Origin: Rhodeus uyekii
Taxonomy: Eukaryota; Chordata; Actinopteri; Cypriniformes; Acheilognathidae
Assembly (NCBI GenBank): GCA_037043235.1
Contig: JAWRVZ010000287.1
Location: forward strand, 434,001-498,000
DNA: 64,000 nucleotides
Direction: 5' to 3'
Shown here: positions 21,642-33,200 of the stretch, one piece after another
Numbering within the stretch: position 1 is the stretch's first letter
How the letters are laid out: the number at the start of each line of letters is the position of its first letter
Notes under the pieces: generated by a model
Seen by the model: only the letters and a program-made list of their open reading frames with translations
Told to the model about the DNA's origin: nothing
Database searches by the model: none
Position numbers and translations under genes: made by a program

Positions 21642-22545
21642 TCACCACCGATTATCCTCTTTCATTTCTGTCACACAGCTTTCTCCAGTCTTTGATACCT
21701 CAACACTTTCCATTTCAACATCTCTCTGTTCACTCACATCTTTTATTGTTACACCATTTTCACCTGCTTCTGGTTCAGCACCAGCTTCCTCAGTTTGACT
21801 GTCATTAATAACATTTTCAGCCTGTTTTTCACTGTAATCCTCGCGCTCCTCCACAACTGAAGGCAGCGCGGCTTCTCCCCGTCGCCCGCGGCGCTCGGCC
21901 CGGCGTTCTCCCCGCTAACACCAGCTTTATGTGGGCACACTACACGCTTATGACACATCTCCACACTCAAAACACTTCATACTCCAAGTGTTGGCATAAA
22001 TCATGTAAGCCTTTCCCTCATACATAACCCTGAATGACACGTCAATGCTCGGCTCGTTTAGAAACATAAAGACTCGTCTTCGGAAAGACATTACATGTTT
22101 TAAAGACTCATTCTTACAGCCGAGTGGAAGCGTTTTTAATCGCGCTAGCGAATTTTCCGTAACGCGATAGTGTACGTTCAATCTCCTCATTGGGAATTAA
22201 TGGAGGCGTGTTTGACACGGTTACTTTTGTGGTTGGAGCAACAAGTGGTGAAACGATAATGAACTCTCCACTTACCACAATCCCGTTAGTAATCAAACGG
22301 CCTACTTGCACCTCCTCCTTCACGAACACCACCACCACCACTTTATTCGTTCGAGACGCCGATGTTATGTTCTCGTACCCGATCTCCTCTCCTACCGCCA
22401 CCAACACATCCTCCACCAACACACCTGCCGCAGGAACACACCTGATGCCATGGCGGAGGGAAACAGGTGGCGTCACCCCCATGCGGAGGGACGCCATCCC
22501 GATCCCAAACAAAAACACAAACTCCAAAAACAAAAAACTAAACAA
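21642..22545 (-). pseudogene. LINE A ORF1 (gag-like), frameshifted
   Basis: Frame 22114-22545 gives VVVVFVKEEVQVGRLITNG and KVTVSNTPPLIPNEEIERTL, an RRM-like fold typical of Tx1-clade ORF1. After a frameshift, 21948-22190 continues with LPLGCKNESLKHVMSFRRRV and a broken CCHC knuckle (CFECGDVS, then a stop, with CHKRVVC following in another frame). It would bind element RNA. The acidic tail continues to 21642. Confidence 0.75.
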
Positions 22546-22621
22546 ACTTTACAAAATATTAAGTTTTAGTAGAAAAAACGAAAGTATAGTAATAGAAAAA
22601 AACCCACAAAGTTGCCCTCTC

Positions 22622-22638
22622 CTCGTGGGAACCCTCAG

Positions 22639-22681
<43 letters not shown>

Positions 22682-22729
22682 TTGGGCTCACCACACACCA
22701 GCTATAGGACAGTGAGAGAGATTTTGAGA
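22622..22729. repeat. (GA/TC)n and target-like tract between two LINEs
   Basis: A (GA)n run (about 22640-22677) is followed by CTCACCACACACCAGCTATAGG and a GAGAGAGATT stretch. It lies between the 5' end of LINE A and the 3' end of LINE B, both minus-strand, as if both had entered the same microsatellite. Confidence 0.6.
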
Positions 22730-23081
22730 TTTAACAAACCTTTATTTAAAAAAACACAAAAAAAAACACTATGGATTATATATTAAAAACAAAAAGGGAA
22801 TAAATAAATATTTATAAGTACGTAAAAACCAAGTCACCTTCAAGTACAGAACACAAAGCTTCATTGTAACACCAAATACCTTCAAAAGTAGTAACATCAT
22901 CCATTTGTTTGTAGTACATAAAATCAATCATTACTCTTGCTTTTATCATGTTTGAAAACATGGCAACTATATTTTGATCTACATCTTGTTCAACTTTCTT
23001 TTTTCCACTCATAAATAGCCAGTTTTGCTTGGCCTAAAACAAAATTCTACAACTGACAAACAAATCTTTTTTTCAACACAT

Positions 23082-23935
23082 TTAAAACCAAAAATAAATA
23101 ACACTGGAGAAAATTTCTCTGCACCTCTGAAAAATCATTCTTAAAACCACAAATAAAGGTTCCAATCTGGCACAGTCTGCAAATGCATGAAAGATTGTTT
23201 CCCTCTCAACACAGAAAGGGCATTCATCAATATCAGGGTTTAAAACAGAAATAAAAGCATTGACGGCGATAGCGCCATGAAGGATTCTCCACTGTAAATC
23301 ACCAGTTTTTTTGGTTAACGGTGGTTTGTACAATTTTCTCCACTCAGGTCTTTTGTCCACATTCAATTTAAAAAAATAAATAAATGAATAAATAAATAAA
23401 AAAATCACGCCATGGAGTGTCAATTTCCTTATTTAGCATGTTTTTGTTAAAAGCAATGACACAATACTTGTGTAAAAACATCCCGGTACATTTAAAAAAA
23501 TCTTCACATAAGAATTCAACAGTTTTTAAAAAGACTCCAGAATCCTCCTCAAGATTCAAAGTGATTAAAAGACATGTAAAAGAATCCTCAGCGTTCGGCT
23601 CACAAAGACAACAAGAGTGGTATTCAGACAACAAGAGTCTTTCAGCTGAACTAAGAGACGTTTGCCATTTTGTCAGCAGTTGTGCAGCTACACGTGTTGA
23701 CTTTATATAGTAGCTGTTCCAAAGAAACGACCTTACAGTCCATGAGAGTCCTGTTGAGTCCTGGGAAACCACTAGCAGATACATCCAAACTTGCTCCATG
23801 AACTAGAGGCTCCTTTAAAAGCCAATGAAGAGATTGGGATGTTTCTGTTTTTTTTAAAACAAACAGACTCCAAACCTTAAAAATGTTCTTGTAAAAAACT
23901 GGCATACCAGAGAGGTTCAATTTCAAAGGGTCCAT
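23082..23935 (-). pseudogene. LINE B ORF2 C-terminal region
   Basis: Reads WRKLYKPPLTKKTGDLQWRI then CPFCVERETIFHAFADC, a CCHC-like zinc motif aligned with LINE A's. The preceding block is at 23651-23935 (LSGMPVFYKNIFKVWSLF). Frames change at about 23400 and 23700. The tail to 22730 is 3' UTR with an AT-rich end. Confidence 0.7.
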
Positions 23936-24360
23936 TTAAAAAAATAAAAATAAAAATAAAAATTCCTAGATGCTCCAGATCAGAGTTTGTCTGAGACAGT
24001 GGGCCTCCCTTTTGACACAACCCACCCAATGCCACCCCCCCCCCCCCCCCCCCCCCAAAAAAAAACAAAAAAACACGCATAGTAATGTCAGACTGTAAAC
24101 TCCTCACTTTTATCATTGTTTGTGTTAACAGTCCAGTTATTTTCTGAATAATAACAATTTATGTTTGTAAAACCTAAATAAAACAGATTAGAATAATGAA
24201 ATAATGATGTGTCCACATGAAAAGAACAGAACACAGCTCAATTGTCCATCCCAGTCAAAACAGTCAGATGATCTGTAACGGAGAGTGGGGAAATAACTTT
24301 AAACAACGCATGTAAGTATCTTTACATTAATTAATATACTAACATAATTATATCCTTACC

Positions 24361-26657
24361 TTAGTGAGCGGTGTGCATTTGTTTCCTCGTTGCGCAGAGA
24401 AGACTAATTCGCGGTTGTAGTGACGTCAGGAATAGACGAAGATCATCCTCTACTTGAAGACGTGAACGATATTTGTTCTTGATGAAAGTCATAGCAGAAA
24501 ATCCTGATTCACACAGATACGTTGAAACGAACGGTAAAAGTTTAATTAACGCTCTTTGTGTGAGTTCGGGGAATTCATTTTGAACAGAGAACCAGAAATG
24601 GCCAATGGAAGAGTGCGTCATCATTTGCTCCAGTTCATGATTACTAATCAGATCGATCAAAGCTTCTTCGTCTTGTATAGACAGTGCGTCACTTTCTGCT
24701 GGCTTAAACTTGAATGGATTGCTAATCCACTCATCCTGGATTGTCTCTTCAGAAAAATAGTGTGTGAATTGCTGACACAGACCCCTCAGGTGTTCAGCGA
24801 CCAAAGGCTGAATGGTAACCACAGACAGCCCTGTCTCTTTCATGAAATCAGCCAGTGTGGGAAACAACTGTGTGGGATCCACAACAAGTGTGGGATCCAA
24901 GCAACCTTTCTCCACACGAGTGGCCCATAGATCCAACTTTCTCCTGAACGATGAGACTTGCTCATATAGATGGATAGAATTTTATTGTCCCTTAACGGGA
25001 AATTTGTTTTCACAGACGTGTCGTCGCAGCGGAGCATGCGCCGTTTTTTCTCCAGGAAAACAAGAAATACAAGAATGCAAATTAGCAAGCCTTCACATAA
25101 GAACATAATACTGCAATTTAACACACACACACACACACACACATAGGGATTTTTTTCGTTGGAGATTGGGGAGGGAATAGATAAGAACAGATAGAGGCAG
25201 GACACGCAGACGGGTGAGAGGAAGAGTAGTCACAACATCAGATGTTATGAGAACAGTTCTGTGGCTTTGTCCCTGAAGGAGGATAAGGGAGACCAGGCTG
25301 TCATCATGCTGGCTTCCCAACGAGAGAGCAGAAATACAACTCCTTTTTAATGATCCATTCGTTGATCGGTAATTTTGTCCGGATCATAATCAGTCAGTTC
25401 AATCCAATCAAGTTCATTTCTGGTCCTCATCACCGTGTCCAGCCTCATAGCCAGACCGGATACCACTCGTGAAAGTTCACCGATCTGGCTCGCTGTCTGG
25501 ACTGTGTTGTTACGATACAGTTCGCATAGGTTACGATTCAGTTCCTCAATCTTTATCACTCGCTGATCTAATTCCTTTAGACGGTCAGACACGGCCTCGA
25601 GGCCGTGAAAACACTATGCCAAAAACACATTGCCGTCTCTGCCTTGCAATGATGTATTAAGCGTGTTGAGGCGTTCGAATATGTCCGACAAATATGCCAA
25701 CCTTGCCATCCAATTCAAATTGCTCATGTGCTGTGCCAGTGGGGATTGAACATTTGACAGAAAAAGTAGTACTTCCTCACGCAAATCAAAAAGTCGTGAT
25801 AGAACTCTGCCCCGCGACAGCCAACGAACTTCTGTGTGCAGAAGCAACTGTTTGTAATGCGCTCCCAATTAATCGCATAATATGTGGAAAAGACGAGCAT
25901 TTAGTGGTCGTGCTTTAATTAGGTTGACAATTTTCACGGCTTCATCGAGGACACTGCGAAGATCATTTGGCATCTTCTTGGAAAATAAGGCTTGTCTATG
26001 GATTGTGCAATGGGTCCACATAGCTCTCGGGGCTACCTCTTTAACCCTCGATACGAAACCACTGTGACGGCCCGTCATTGATTTTGCCCCATCACTGCAT
26101 ATGCCACAGCAGCGTTTCCAGTCTATATCGTTCTTTCTCACAAATTCGTTCAGTTGGCTGAAAATGAATTCGTCAATTTGGAGCGCAAAAAATGGGCTGT
26201 GTCTGACGCCGTCTAACACTTGCTCCCTCACATCCTGTGCCATGTCTGAGATGCGCCGACTTATTGTATTGTCAGACAGTGGAACCGAATCGATCTTAGA
26301 AGCTGTTGCCTCTCCTACCATCAGAGAGCATATTTCTTTCGCTGCCGGCAGAATTAACGTCTCTCCAATGGTATGTGCTTTGCCTGCCTTGGCTATACAC
26401 AATGCAACGCGATATGAAGCTTCAGTGGCCTTTCCATTTAATTTGAAATCTCCCACAGTTTTTTTCTGACCTTGAAAGCTTTGAAGTTTTCTTTGGAAAA
26501 ATTCTGGAGGTTTCCCTGCTACGTCGAGATGCTTGGTTTCAAGGTGTCGCCGAAGTTTAGCGGGTCTCATGCTGTCATTGGCCAAAGTCTCCTGACAAAC
26601 CACACATAAAGGTTGTGGTTCATCAACTGGTCCTGTCCACGTAAATTCTAAATTCAA
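24361..26657 (-). pseudogene. hAT transposase, interrupted
   Basis: 26657-25869 carries a BED-type finger (CVVC, then HLETKH), a DNA-binding/linker part, FFALQIDE (first catalytic Asp region) and CCGICSDGAKSMTGRHSG (second). 25868-25614 adds LLLHTEVRWLSRGRVLSRLF. 24936-24361 is the C-terminal hAT dimerisation block (LCESGFSAMTFIKNKYRSRL). Residues between LQIDE and IFSQLNEFV appear deleted. An unrelated insertion (about 24964-25607) separates the last two blocks. Relatives include the Charlie/ZBED-like transposases. It would cut and paste the element. Confidence 0.8.
24964..25607 (-). mobile_element. Unclassified repeat inserted in the hAT transposase
   Basis: Its left end (TAGATGGATAGAATTTTATT GTCCC..., GACGTGTCGTCGCAGC) is shared with a ~95-bp copy at 38046-38140, so it behaves as the 3' end of a dispersed retroelement with a TATC-type tail. 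It includes a (CA)n run at 25122-25142, and on the minus strand an 81-codon coiled-coil-like frame (25347-25592) that I do not recognise. An 18-bp palindrome CACGGCCTCGAGGCCGTG (25590-25607) closes it. Confidence 0.5.
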
Positions 26658-26991
26658 ATACTGATCGTCATCTTTTTCGTTTAAGTTCTGAATTTGAAGA
26701 CTTTGAATCGGAGGGTCTCAGAAATCGCTCCATTGTAGGCTTAAAAGCCATATACCTGTATTGGCGGGCTTGCCAAACAGCAGCGCATTCTGGGTGAAAA
26801 TTATTATAAAAATAATAAATAATTTTTAGTATTGTTTAAATTAAAACAATTAAATATAGAAAAATACATATTATATTAAACTCAACAATAAACTAATTAT
26901 TAGACTATCATTTTTTACAACTCTCCACACCTCCCCTGGCATGCTCTGGCGCTCCCCAGGGGAGGCGTGCCCCACACTTTGAAAACCCCTG

Positions 26992-27986
26992 CTCCAGATG
27001 ATTTAAAATCACATTAGCAACAGCACACCACTTAGTTTCATTTGAACCGCAAAGTAATTTTTGTAAGAACTGCAATCTAAAAGATGCAATTCTACTGTGA
27101 AGGTGTATCAAGCCATGTCCACCCTCTTCTTTAGGCAAGAATAACACAGTCTGTGGGACCCAATGTAACTTATCCCAAAAGAAATCTACTAAAATAGCCA
27201 GGATTTTTACTAACAGATTGGAGGGAGGGTGTCACGGTTCTGTCTTTGTTTCCAGTGTTATAAGTGTTCTAGTGGACAGAACCGTGGCACTGCTCTCTCT
27301 CCCATGTGTTTGTATCTCGTTACTGTCTGCCCCGCCTCCTTGTTTCCCATAATCATTCCCAGCTGTCTCTCATCACTACCTTCCCTCATGTGCCCTATTT
27401 AATCCTGGTGTGTTTGCTGTCCTGTGTGGTGTCGTTGTCATGTCATGTTATGATTCCTGGTTCTGTGTCTGCTGTTTCATCCGATTGGTTTTTGGTTTTG
27501 TCTCACGTTTAGTATTATGATCATTTTTAAGTTATGTTTTCCCCCTTGTGGGTGTTTCATTTGTTATATTCAGTGTTTATTTCTTTGTTTAATAAATTAT
27601 CCTTCCACCTGCACTTGAGTCCTTCCCTTGCAATCCGTGACAGAGGGTTGATGCAAGCAAATTTGTGATAGCACAGAAGCAACTAAGTTGTTAATGATTA
27701 AAATACGTCCTCTGTATGACATCTTTGGGATTAAAACTCTCCATTTATCCAGACAGCCCTTAACTTTTTCAATCACTCCTTCCCAATTTATTTTTGTACT
27801 GTTAGGTCATCACCCAGATCTGGTTTACCCCTTGCCCACTTTCCAACAAGTAAAGTTTCACTCTTACTCCAGTTTATACTAGCGGAAGAAATATTTTTTA
27901 AAGTCTTAATTAACCCCATCAATACCTGTCAAGTTCTCTAGATCTTTTTCAGCTTTTGCCCAAACTTGAAAACGGCATGCAGATCT
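26992..27986 (-). pseudogene. LINE B RT thumb fragments
   Basis: 27648-27986 reads SINWSKSETLLVGKWARG, then CLDKWRVLIPKMSYRGRILI, the region just after the RT active site. 26992-27147 reads LFLPKEEGGHGLIHLHSRIA. The solo LTR at 27230-27642 separates them. Confidence 0.7.
27230..27642. mobile_element. Solo LTR (413 bp)
   Basis: Starts TGTCACGGTTCTG, ends CAATCCGTGACA (8-bp terminal inverted repeat TGTCACGG), with flanking duplication GAGGG at 27225-27229 and 27643-27647. A polyadenylation-like AATAAAT lies near 27591. No internal region; probably left by LTR-LTR recombination. Confidence 0.8.
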
Positions 27987-28120
27987 TGAAGTAGGCAAGG
28001 ACAACTCAATGTGACTCTACTTTGTTTTATTTGCAAAGGTATTGGTGGTAGTTGCAAAGAGGTAGCAATTTAAGCCATGCAAGTAGATGTTTCACAAGTA
28101 GTAGATGTTTCACACAAGTA

Positions 28121-29721
28121 CACTCCCTGACAAAAGTCTTGTCGCTTGTGTACAAATTGACTTGAAGTGCCCCTGAAATATATTTCTAATCAAGATTTTT
28201 TTTTAAAGAAATGGCTCATTTTAATCCCAACATCTTTTGTAATAATGTTTCAGTGCAAAACAAAACTTTCAAAAAGTATTCTAATATTCACAACTTGGTA
28301 AAGCCCATTGAGTCAATTTTTGCAAAGACATAAGTGTTGTCGCCTAGTCATATGAGCTTCATCTGTGACTAATAATGGATTAGTTAGGTCTCAGGTGTGT
28401 ATAAAAAGAACCCCAGTACACTAGACCTTGACCAACTGCAATTAGACTCTGCAAACATGCCTAAGATTCACCCTGAGAGTAAAGTTTTGACCATCAAGAA
28501 ACTGAAGACCAGATCCACTGCTAATGTGGAAGACACCTTCAATGTGTCTCAGCATCAACTATAAAGGATAAAAAAAAGATATGAAGAGACTGGAGATGTT
28601 TTTGAAAAGCCCAGGTCAGGCAGACCCCGCAAGATAACTGGTTGAGAGGACAGTTTGTTGGCTTGAAAATCCAAGGCCAGCCCATTTTAAACTGCAGCAG
28701 AGCTCAACGAGACCTGGTCACCTGAAGTTCCTGTGTCAACCAGAACAGTTTGTCGGATTCTGTCTCGAAATGGCCTCCATGGTCGAAATAGTGCCCAGAA
28801 GCCAGCACTAAACAAAAGACAATTGAAAAACCGCGTGGCATTTGCCAAGGCCCACAGCCTGCTAAAAGGATGGACGCTGGAAAAGTGTAGTTTTCAGGTG
28901 AATCTTCTGTTGAATTACACCACAGTCGCTGCAAGTATTGCAGGAGACCTACTGGAGCCCGCATGGATCCGAGATTCACCCAGAAAACAGTGAAGTTTGG
29001 TGACGGAAAAATCATGGCCTGGGGTTACATCCAGTTTAGGGTGTGTGAGAGATCTGCAGGGTGGAAGGCAACATCAATGGTCTAAAATACCAGAAATCTT
29101 AGCTACCTCTTATATTCCCAACCATAAAAGAGGTCAAATTCTGCAGCAGGATGGTGCTCCATCCCATACTTCCATCTCCACATCAAAGTTCCTTAAGGTG
29201 AAGAAAATCAAGATGCTCCACGATTGGCCGGCCCAGTCACCAGACATGAACATCATTGAGCATATGTGGGGTAGGAAGCATGGAAGACGAAACCGAAGAA
29301 TATTGATGAACTCTGGGAGGCATGCAAGACTGCTTTCTTTGCTATTCCTCATGACTTCAACAAATTGTATGAATCCTTGCCAAACCGTATGGATGCAGTC
29401 CTTCAAGCTCATGGAAGTCATACAAGATATAAGATTTGGATCTCACAGCACCACCACTTAATTTGCTGACATATTTTTGTATTTGCAGTAAATTTGTTAA
29501 ATTTCGGTATAGGCGACAAAAATTGTCTTACCAAAATTTAACCTTTCTGTCTTGATTAAATTATCTTTTTTCAGAGAAACAAATTTATTTTAGTGCATTA
29601 AACATCATTTGGGAGGGCTTTAGCTTTTCAAATGAGCTATTTCTAACACCAACTGATTAATTAAAAGTCAGGTTAATAGCAGGTGTTTCTACAAAATAGA
29701 CAAGACTTTTGTCAGGGACTG
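28121..29721 (+). mobile_element. Tc1-like DNA transposon
   Basis: Inverted ends CACTCCCTGACAAAAGTCTT and AAGACTTTTGTCAGGGACTG, flanked by TA at 28119-28120 and 29722-29723; 1601 bp, the usual Tc1 size. It lies within the BEL/Pao LTR. Confidence 0.9.
28457..29461 (+). pseudogene. Tc1 transposase, multiple stops
   Basis: MPKIHPESKVLTIKKLKTRS starts a paired-type helix-turn-helix; RSGRPRKITG is the GRPR linker. Next come STRTVCRILSRNGLHGR, ILQQDGAPSHTS (second catalytic Asp region) and DWPAQSPDMNIIEHMW (third acidic block). Stops near 28563, 28645 and 28662 and a frameshift near 28990 disable it. Confidence 0.85.
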
Positions 29722-30223
29722 TAGTAGTCACAAGTAGCAGTAGCCACATGTAGCAGGTTGAAAACCTTTAAAAAGGTAAATCAAACAAAACATTGACATA
29801 TATTAATAAAATATATTATTTAAACAACATCAACGTACTTCAAATACTTTAACTCACAAATTATAATGTTGACTTCAAAGTACAAATTTCAAACTCAAAT
29901 AATTGTTCACCACAAGTCACATAAAGCTTAGCATCAATTGGTATTACAATCAACTTCAATAAACAAGAAAACACAACACTGACATTTTGTCTTTCTAAAG
30001 CTGCTAGTTTACACCAAACACTTAAAATAAACAATGTTCATACCAGTTGCGTCTTCAAGATCGCTTTTCAGCTGAATGTAAAGAGGCCTTTGTTCATGAA
30101 GAGACCTTCTTCTTCTTCTTCTTCTTGTGATGTTTATTGGCGGTGGGCAAGCCAACTATTGGTGCATTACCGCCACCTACTGAACTGGTGTGAAGTGACA
30201 ATGGAAAATAAAACAAAACAAAA

Positions 30224-33200
30224 CTATATTCTCCTGTAGTTTCCTGTATCTATTATGTATTTTATTATCATTCTTCTGAATTTTCTATTGCCTAATATCA
30301 GTTCTATTGTCATGTTATTTGCACCTTCTGTTTGTATCTCTGTTTCTAGCATTCGTCTTTCTTTTCTATATGCTCTACACTGTAATAAAATATGCTCCAC
30401 TGTTTCAATTTCACCACAATGTCTACAAAACCCAGTAGGGTGCTTTCTGATTTTATGCAGATTTCCATTTAAAGATGAATGTCCTAATCTTAATCGTGTC
30501 ATTATTACTTCTTCTCTTCTTTTAAAGTCACTTCCAGTCTCATTCATTTGTAATCCTACTTTATTTTGGATTTTATATAGATGTCTACCTGTCTTCTCCA
30601 TATCCCATTTTTGTTGCCATGATTTAATAACAGCTTGCTTGATAATGATCTTTGCTTCTGCTTTACTGATTTTTGCATCAATTTCTACATTATTTTTATT
30701 CACTGATCTTTTAGCATGTTTATCTGCCATTTCGTTTCCATCTATTCCAACATGTGCTGGGACCCATAAAAATGACACATCCTTGCCATATTCATGTATT
30801 CTGTACATCAGTTGCATTATTTCTATAATAATATCCTGTCTGCAATTTGATTGACCTGTTAGAAAACTTCTTAACGCTGCCATTGAATCTGAACATATCA
30901 CTGCTTTCTTAATCTGAGTCTCTTCTAACCATTGTAAAGCTATGACAATAGCAATCAATTCTATAGTAAATACAGATAAGTAGTCTGGTGTTCTTTTTGT
31001 AATAATTACTTCTTGTTGTGGTATGACTATTGCTACTCCTGTCTTATTGGATTCTGGGTCTTGAGAACCATCTGTATAAATCTGTACATTATCATGGTAC
31101 GTCCGTTCCATATACTGATTCACTTCATTTATTACACCACTACTGGATTTTCCTACTTTTAGTAAAGATAAATCTATTACAGGCATTTTAAATAACCACG
31201 GAGGGATTACTGCTATAGGCACTGCATCACTGTATTTCCTATTTGCTAAATTCATTGTGTGTGCCATTTCTTCTGCTATCCACCCAATACTTTTTATATT
31301 TGCTCTCTCATGTTCCCAACATTCTTCAAATATCGCCTTTGATGGATGTTTACTGCTTTGACCTTTTAAAGATACCCAATAAGTCATTTTTAATTGCATT
31401 CGTCTCTCCTCTAACGGCATTTCACCCATTTCCCCCTGCAGAGCAGCTCTGGGTGATGTTCTGAACGCCCCGCAGCATATTCTCAAAGCTTGCGTCTGCA
31501 CTTTGTCAATTTTTTCCAGCACATGCTGGGTTGCTGATCCATATGCAATGCATCCATAATCAATACCTGACCTGATAACTGCTATATATATGTTTCTGAG
31601 AGAACTCCGGCTAGCCCCCCATTCACTACCTGCTAAACATCTCATAACATTCAGTGCTTTCTTACATTTAGCCAATAACTTTTCTACATGTATAATAAAG
31701 TTCAGTTTCTCATCTAACCAAACACCAAGAAACCTTACTACTGATACCTGCTCCAATTGCTTTCCATAAAGAGACAACTTAATTTGAACATTTTTCTTCT
31801 TTGTAAAACATATTACCTGTGTTTTCTCTACTGATACTCGAAACCCCCATTTCTGTGCCCATTCTTCAACTTTATTTAATGCTTGCTGAACTTTCTTAAC
31901 TGTGTAAGCTATATTTCTGCCTCTTTTCCAAAGTGCACCATCGTCTGCATATATTGACCTCCCCATTCCTTTTTCCACCTCATTAAATATATCATTGATC
32001 ATTATGTTAAACAGAAGGGGGCTACACACACTCCCTTGAGGGGTTCCATTTTCAACTTTATAAACCCTAGAGTATGATGTTCCCACTCTAACCTGAATTG
32101 TCCTGTCTAATAAAAAATCCAATACCCAGTTGTACACTCTTCCTGAAATACTCATGTTTTTCATTTTTATTAGTAATCCTTCTTTCCAAAGCATATCATA
32201 TGCTTTTTCTACATCGATAAAAACTCCTATAACAGCCTCTTTATTTGTCTGTGCTTTCCTTATCTCTGATTCTAAGCATAGTATTGAGTCCATTGTTGTT
32301 CTGCCCTTCCTAAACCCACTCTGGTACGGTGTAAAAAGGCCTTTACTCTCTATCTCATATGTAAGTCTATTTACAATCAATCTTTCCATTATCTTACACA
32401 TGTTTGATGTCAGTGCTATTGGTCTGTAGCTTGTTGCCTCAGATCTGTCTTTCCCTGGTTTTACTATCGGAACAATTATAGAATGTTTCCATGATTTAGG
32501 TAGTTTACCTTCTTCCCATATTTTATTATATAACTTTAATATACTTGCAAGTGCTACATCTGATAATTTTCCTATCATGTTATAACAAATTTCATCCTTT
32601 CCAGGAGAGGTTTCTTTTACATTTATTATTGCTCTTTTGAGCTCATACAAAGAGAAATCTTTATTTAAACAATTATTAGTAACTTCACATTTTTTAGTTA
32701 TTTCAGGATTATCTTCTTTAACTTTTTCCCTATTATTTCTTGCTTCTTCAGACAAATTATTACTGCTATGTATATTATAAAACACTTTAGCTAACATTTC
32801 TGCTTTTTCTTCATTTGAGATAGCAACTTCTTCTCCACTTCTTAACGCCGGTATACTTAAGTTTTTATACTGCCCACCCATTTTCCTAATCATACCCCAA
32901 ATATCTGATATTTGTGTCTCCCATCCAATATTATTGCAATAATCCCTCCAATATTTCCTTTTTGTAGCTTTAATAATTTTTCTTACCATCGCCTGTGCTC
33001 TTTTATATTTTACAAGATCTTCATATAAAAATGATGATTTTACCTTCCTAAACGCTCTATTTCTTTCTCGGATAGCTTCTCCACACTCTTCACTCCACCA
33101 CGGAACTGCTTTCCTTGTCCTTAATGTTGTTTTCTTACCTATAACTTCTGTTGCAGTTGTATGAATAATATTACATACTTTTGTATTATATTCCTCCACA

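Larger units (their letters stand above)
7755..22621 (-). mobile_element. Tx1-clade LINE 'A', split by DIRS and an ERV
   Basis: Three blocks form one element once insertions are removed: the 3' UTR at 7755-7936, the ORF2 C-terminus at 13085-13949, and ORF2/ORF1 at 19165-22621. The first gap is exactly the DIRS element and the second exactly the ERV with its GAGAG duplication. The 5' end abuts a (GA/TC)n run and the 3' end abuts another TC-rich tract, which suggests a lineage that targets TC microsatellites; members of the Tx1 clade are known to do so. Frames are broken throughout and the RT active site is mutated, so the copy is dead. Confidence 0.75.
23980..26991 (-). mobile_element. hAT DNA transposon
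   Basis: 8-bp target duplication CTCCAGAT at 23972-23979 and 26992-26999. Terminal inverted repeats: CAGAGTTTGTCTGAGACAGT on the left, and the complement of CAGGGGTTTTCAAAGTGTGG on the right. It carries a hAT transposase pseudogene on the minus strand and a ~640-bp insertion of another repeat. Confidence 0.85.
22730..27986 (-). mobile_element. Tx1-clade LINE 'B', 3' half, split by hAT and a solo LTR
   Basis: Blocks 22730-23979, 26992-27229 and 27648-27986 join into the RT thumb to 3' end of a LINE related to LINE A. The insertions between them each have target duplications. Its 5' side is cut by the BEL/Pao LTR in the RT, just downstream of where YADD should be. Confidence 0.75.
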
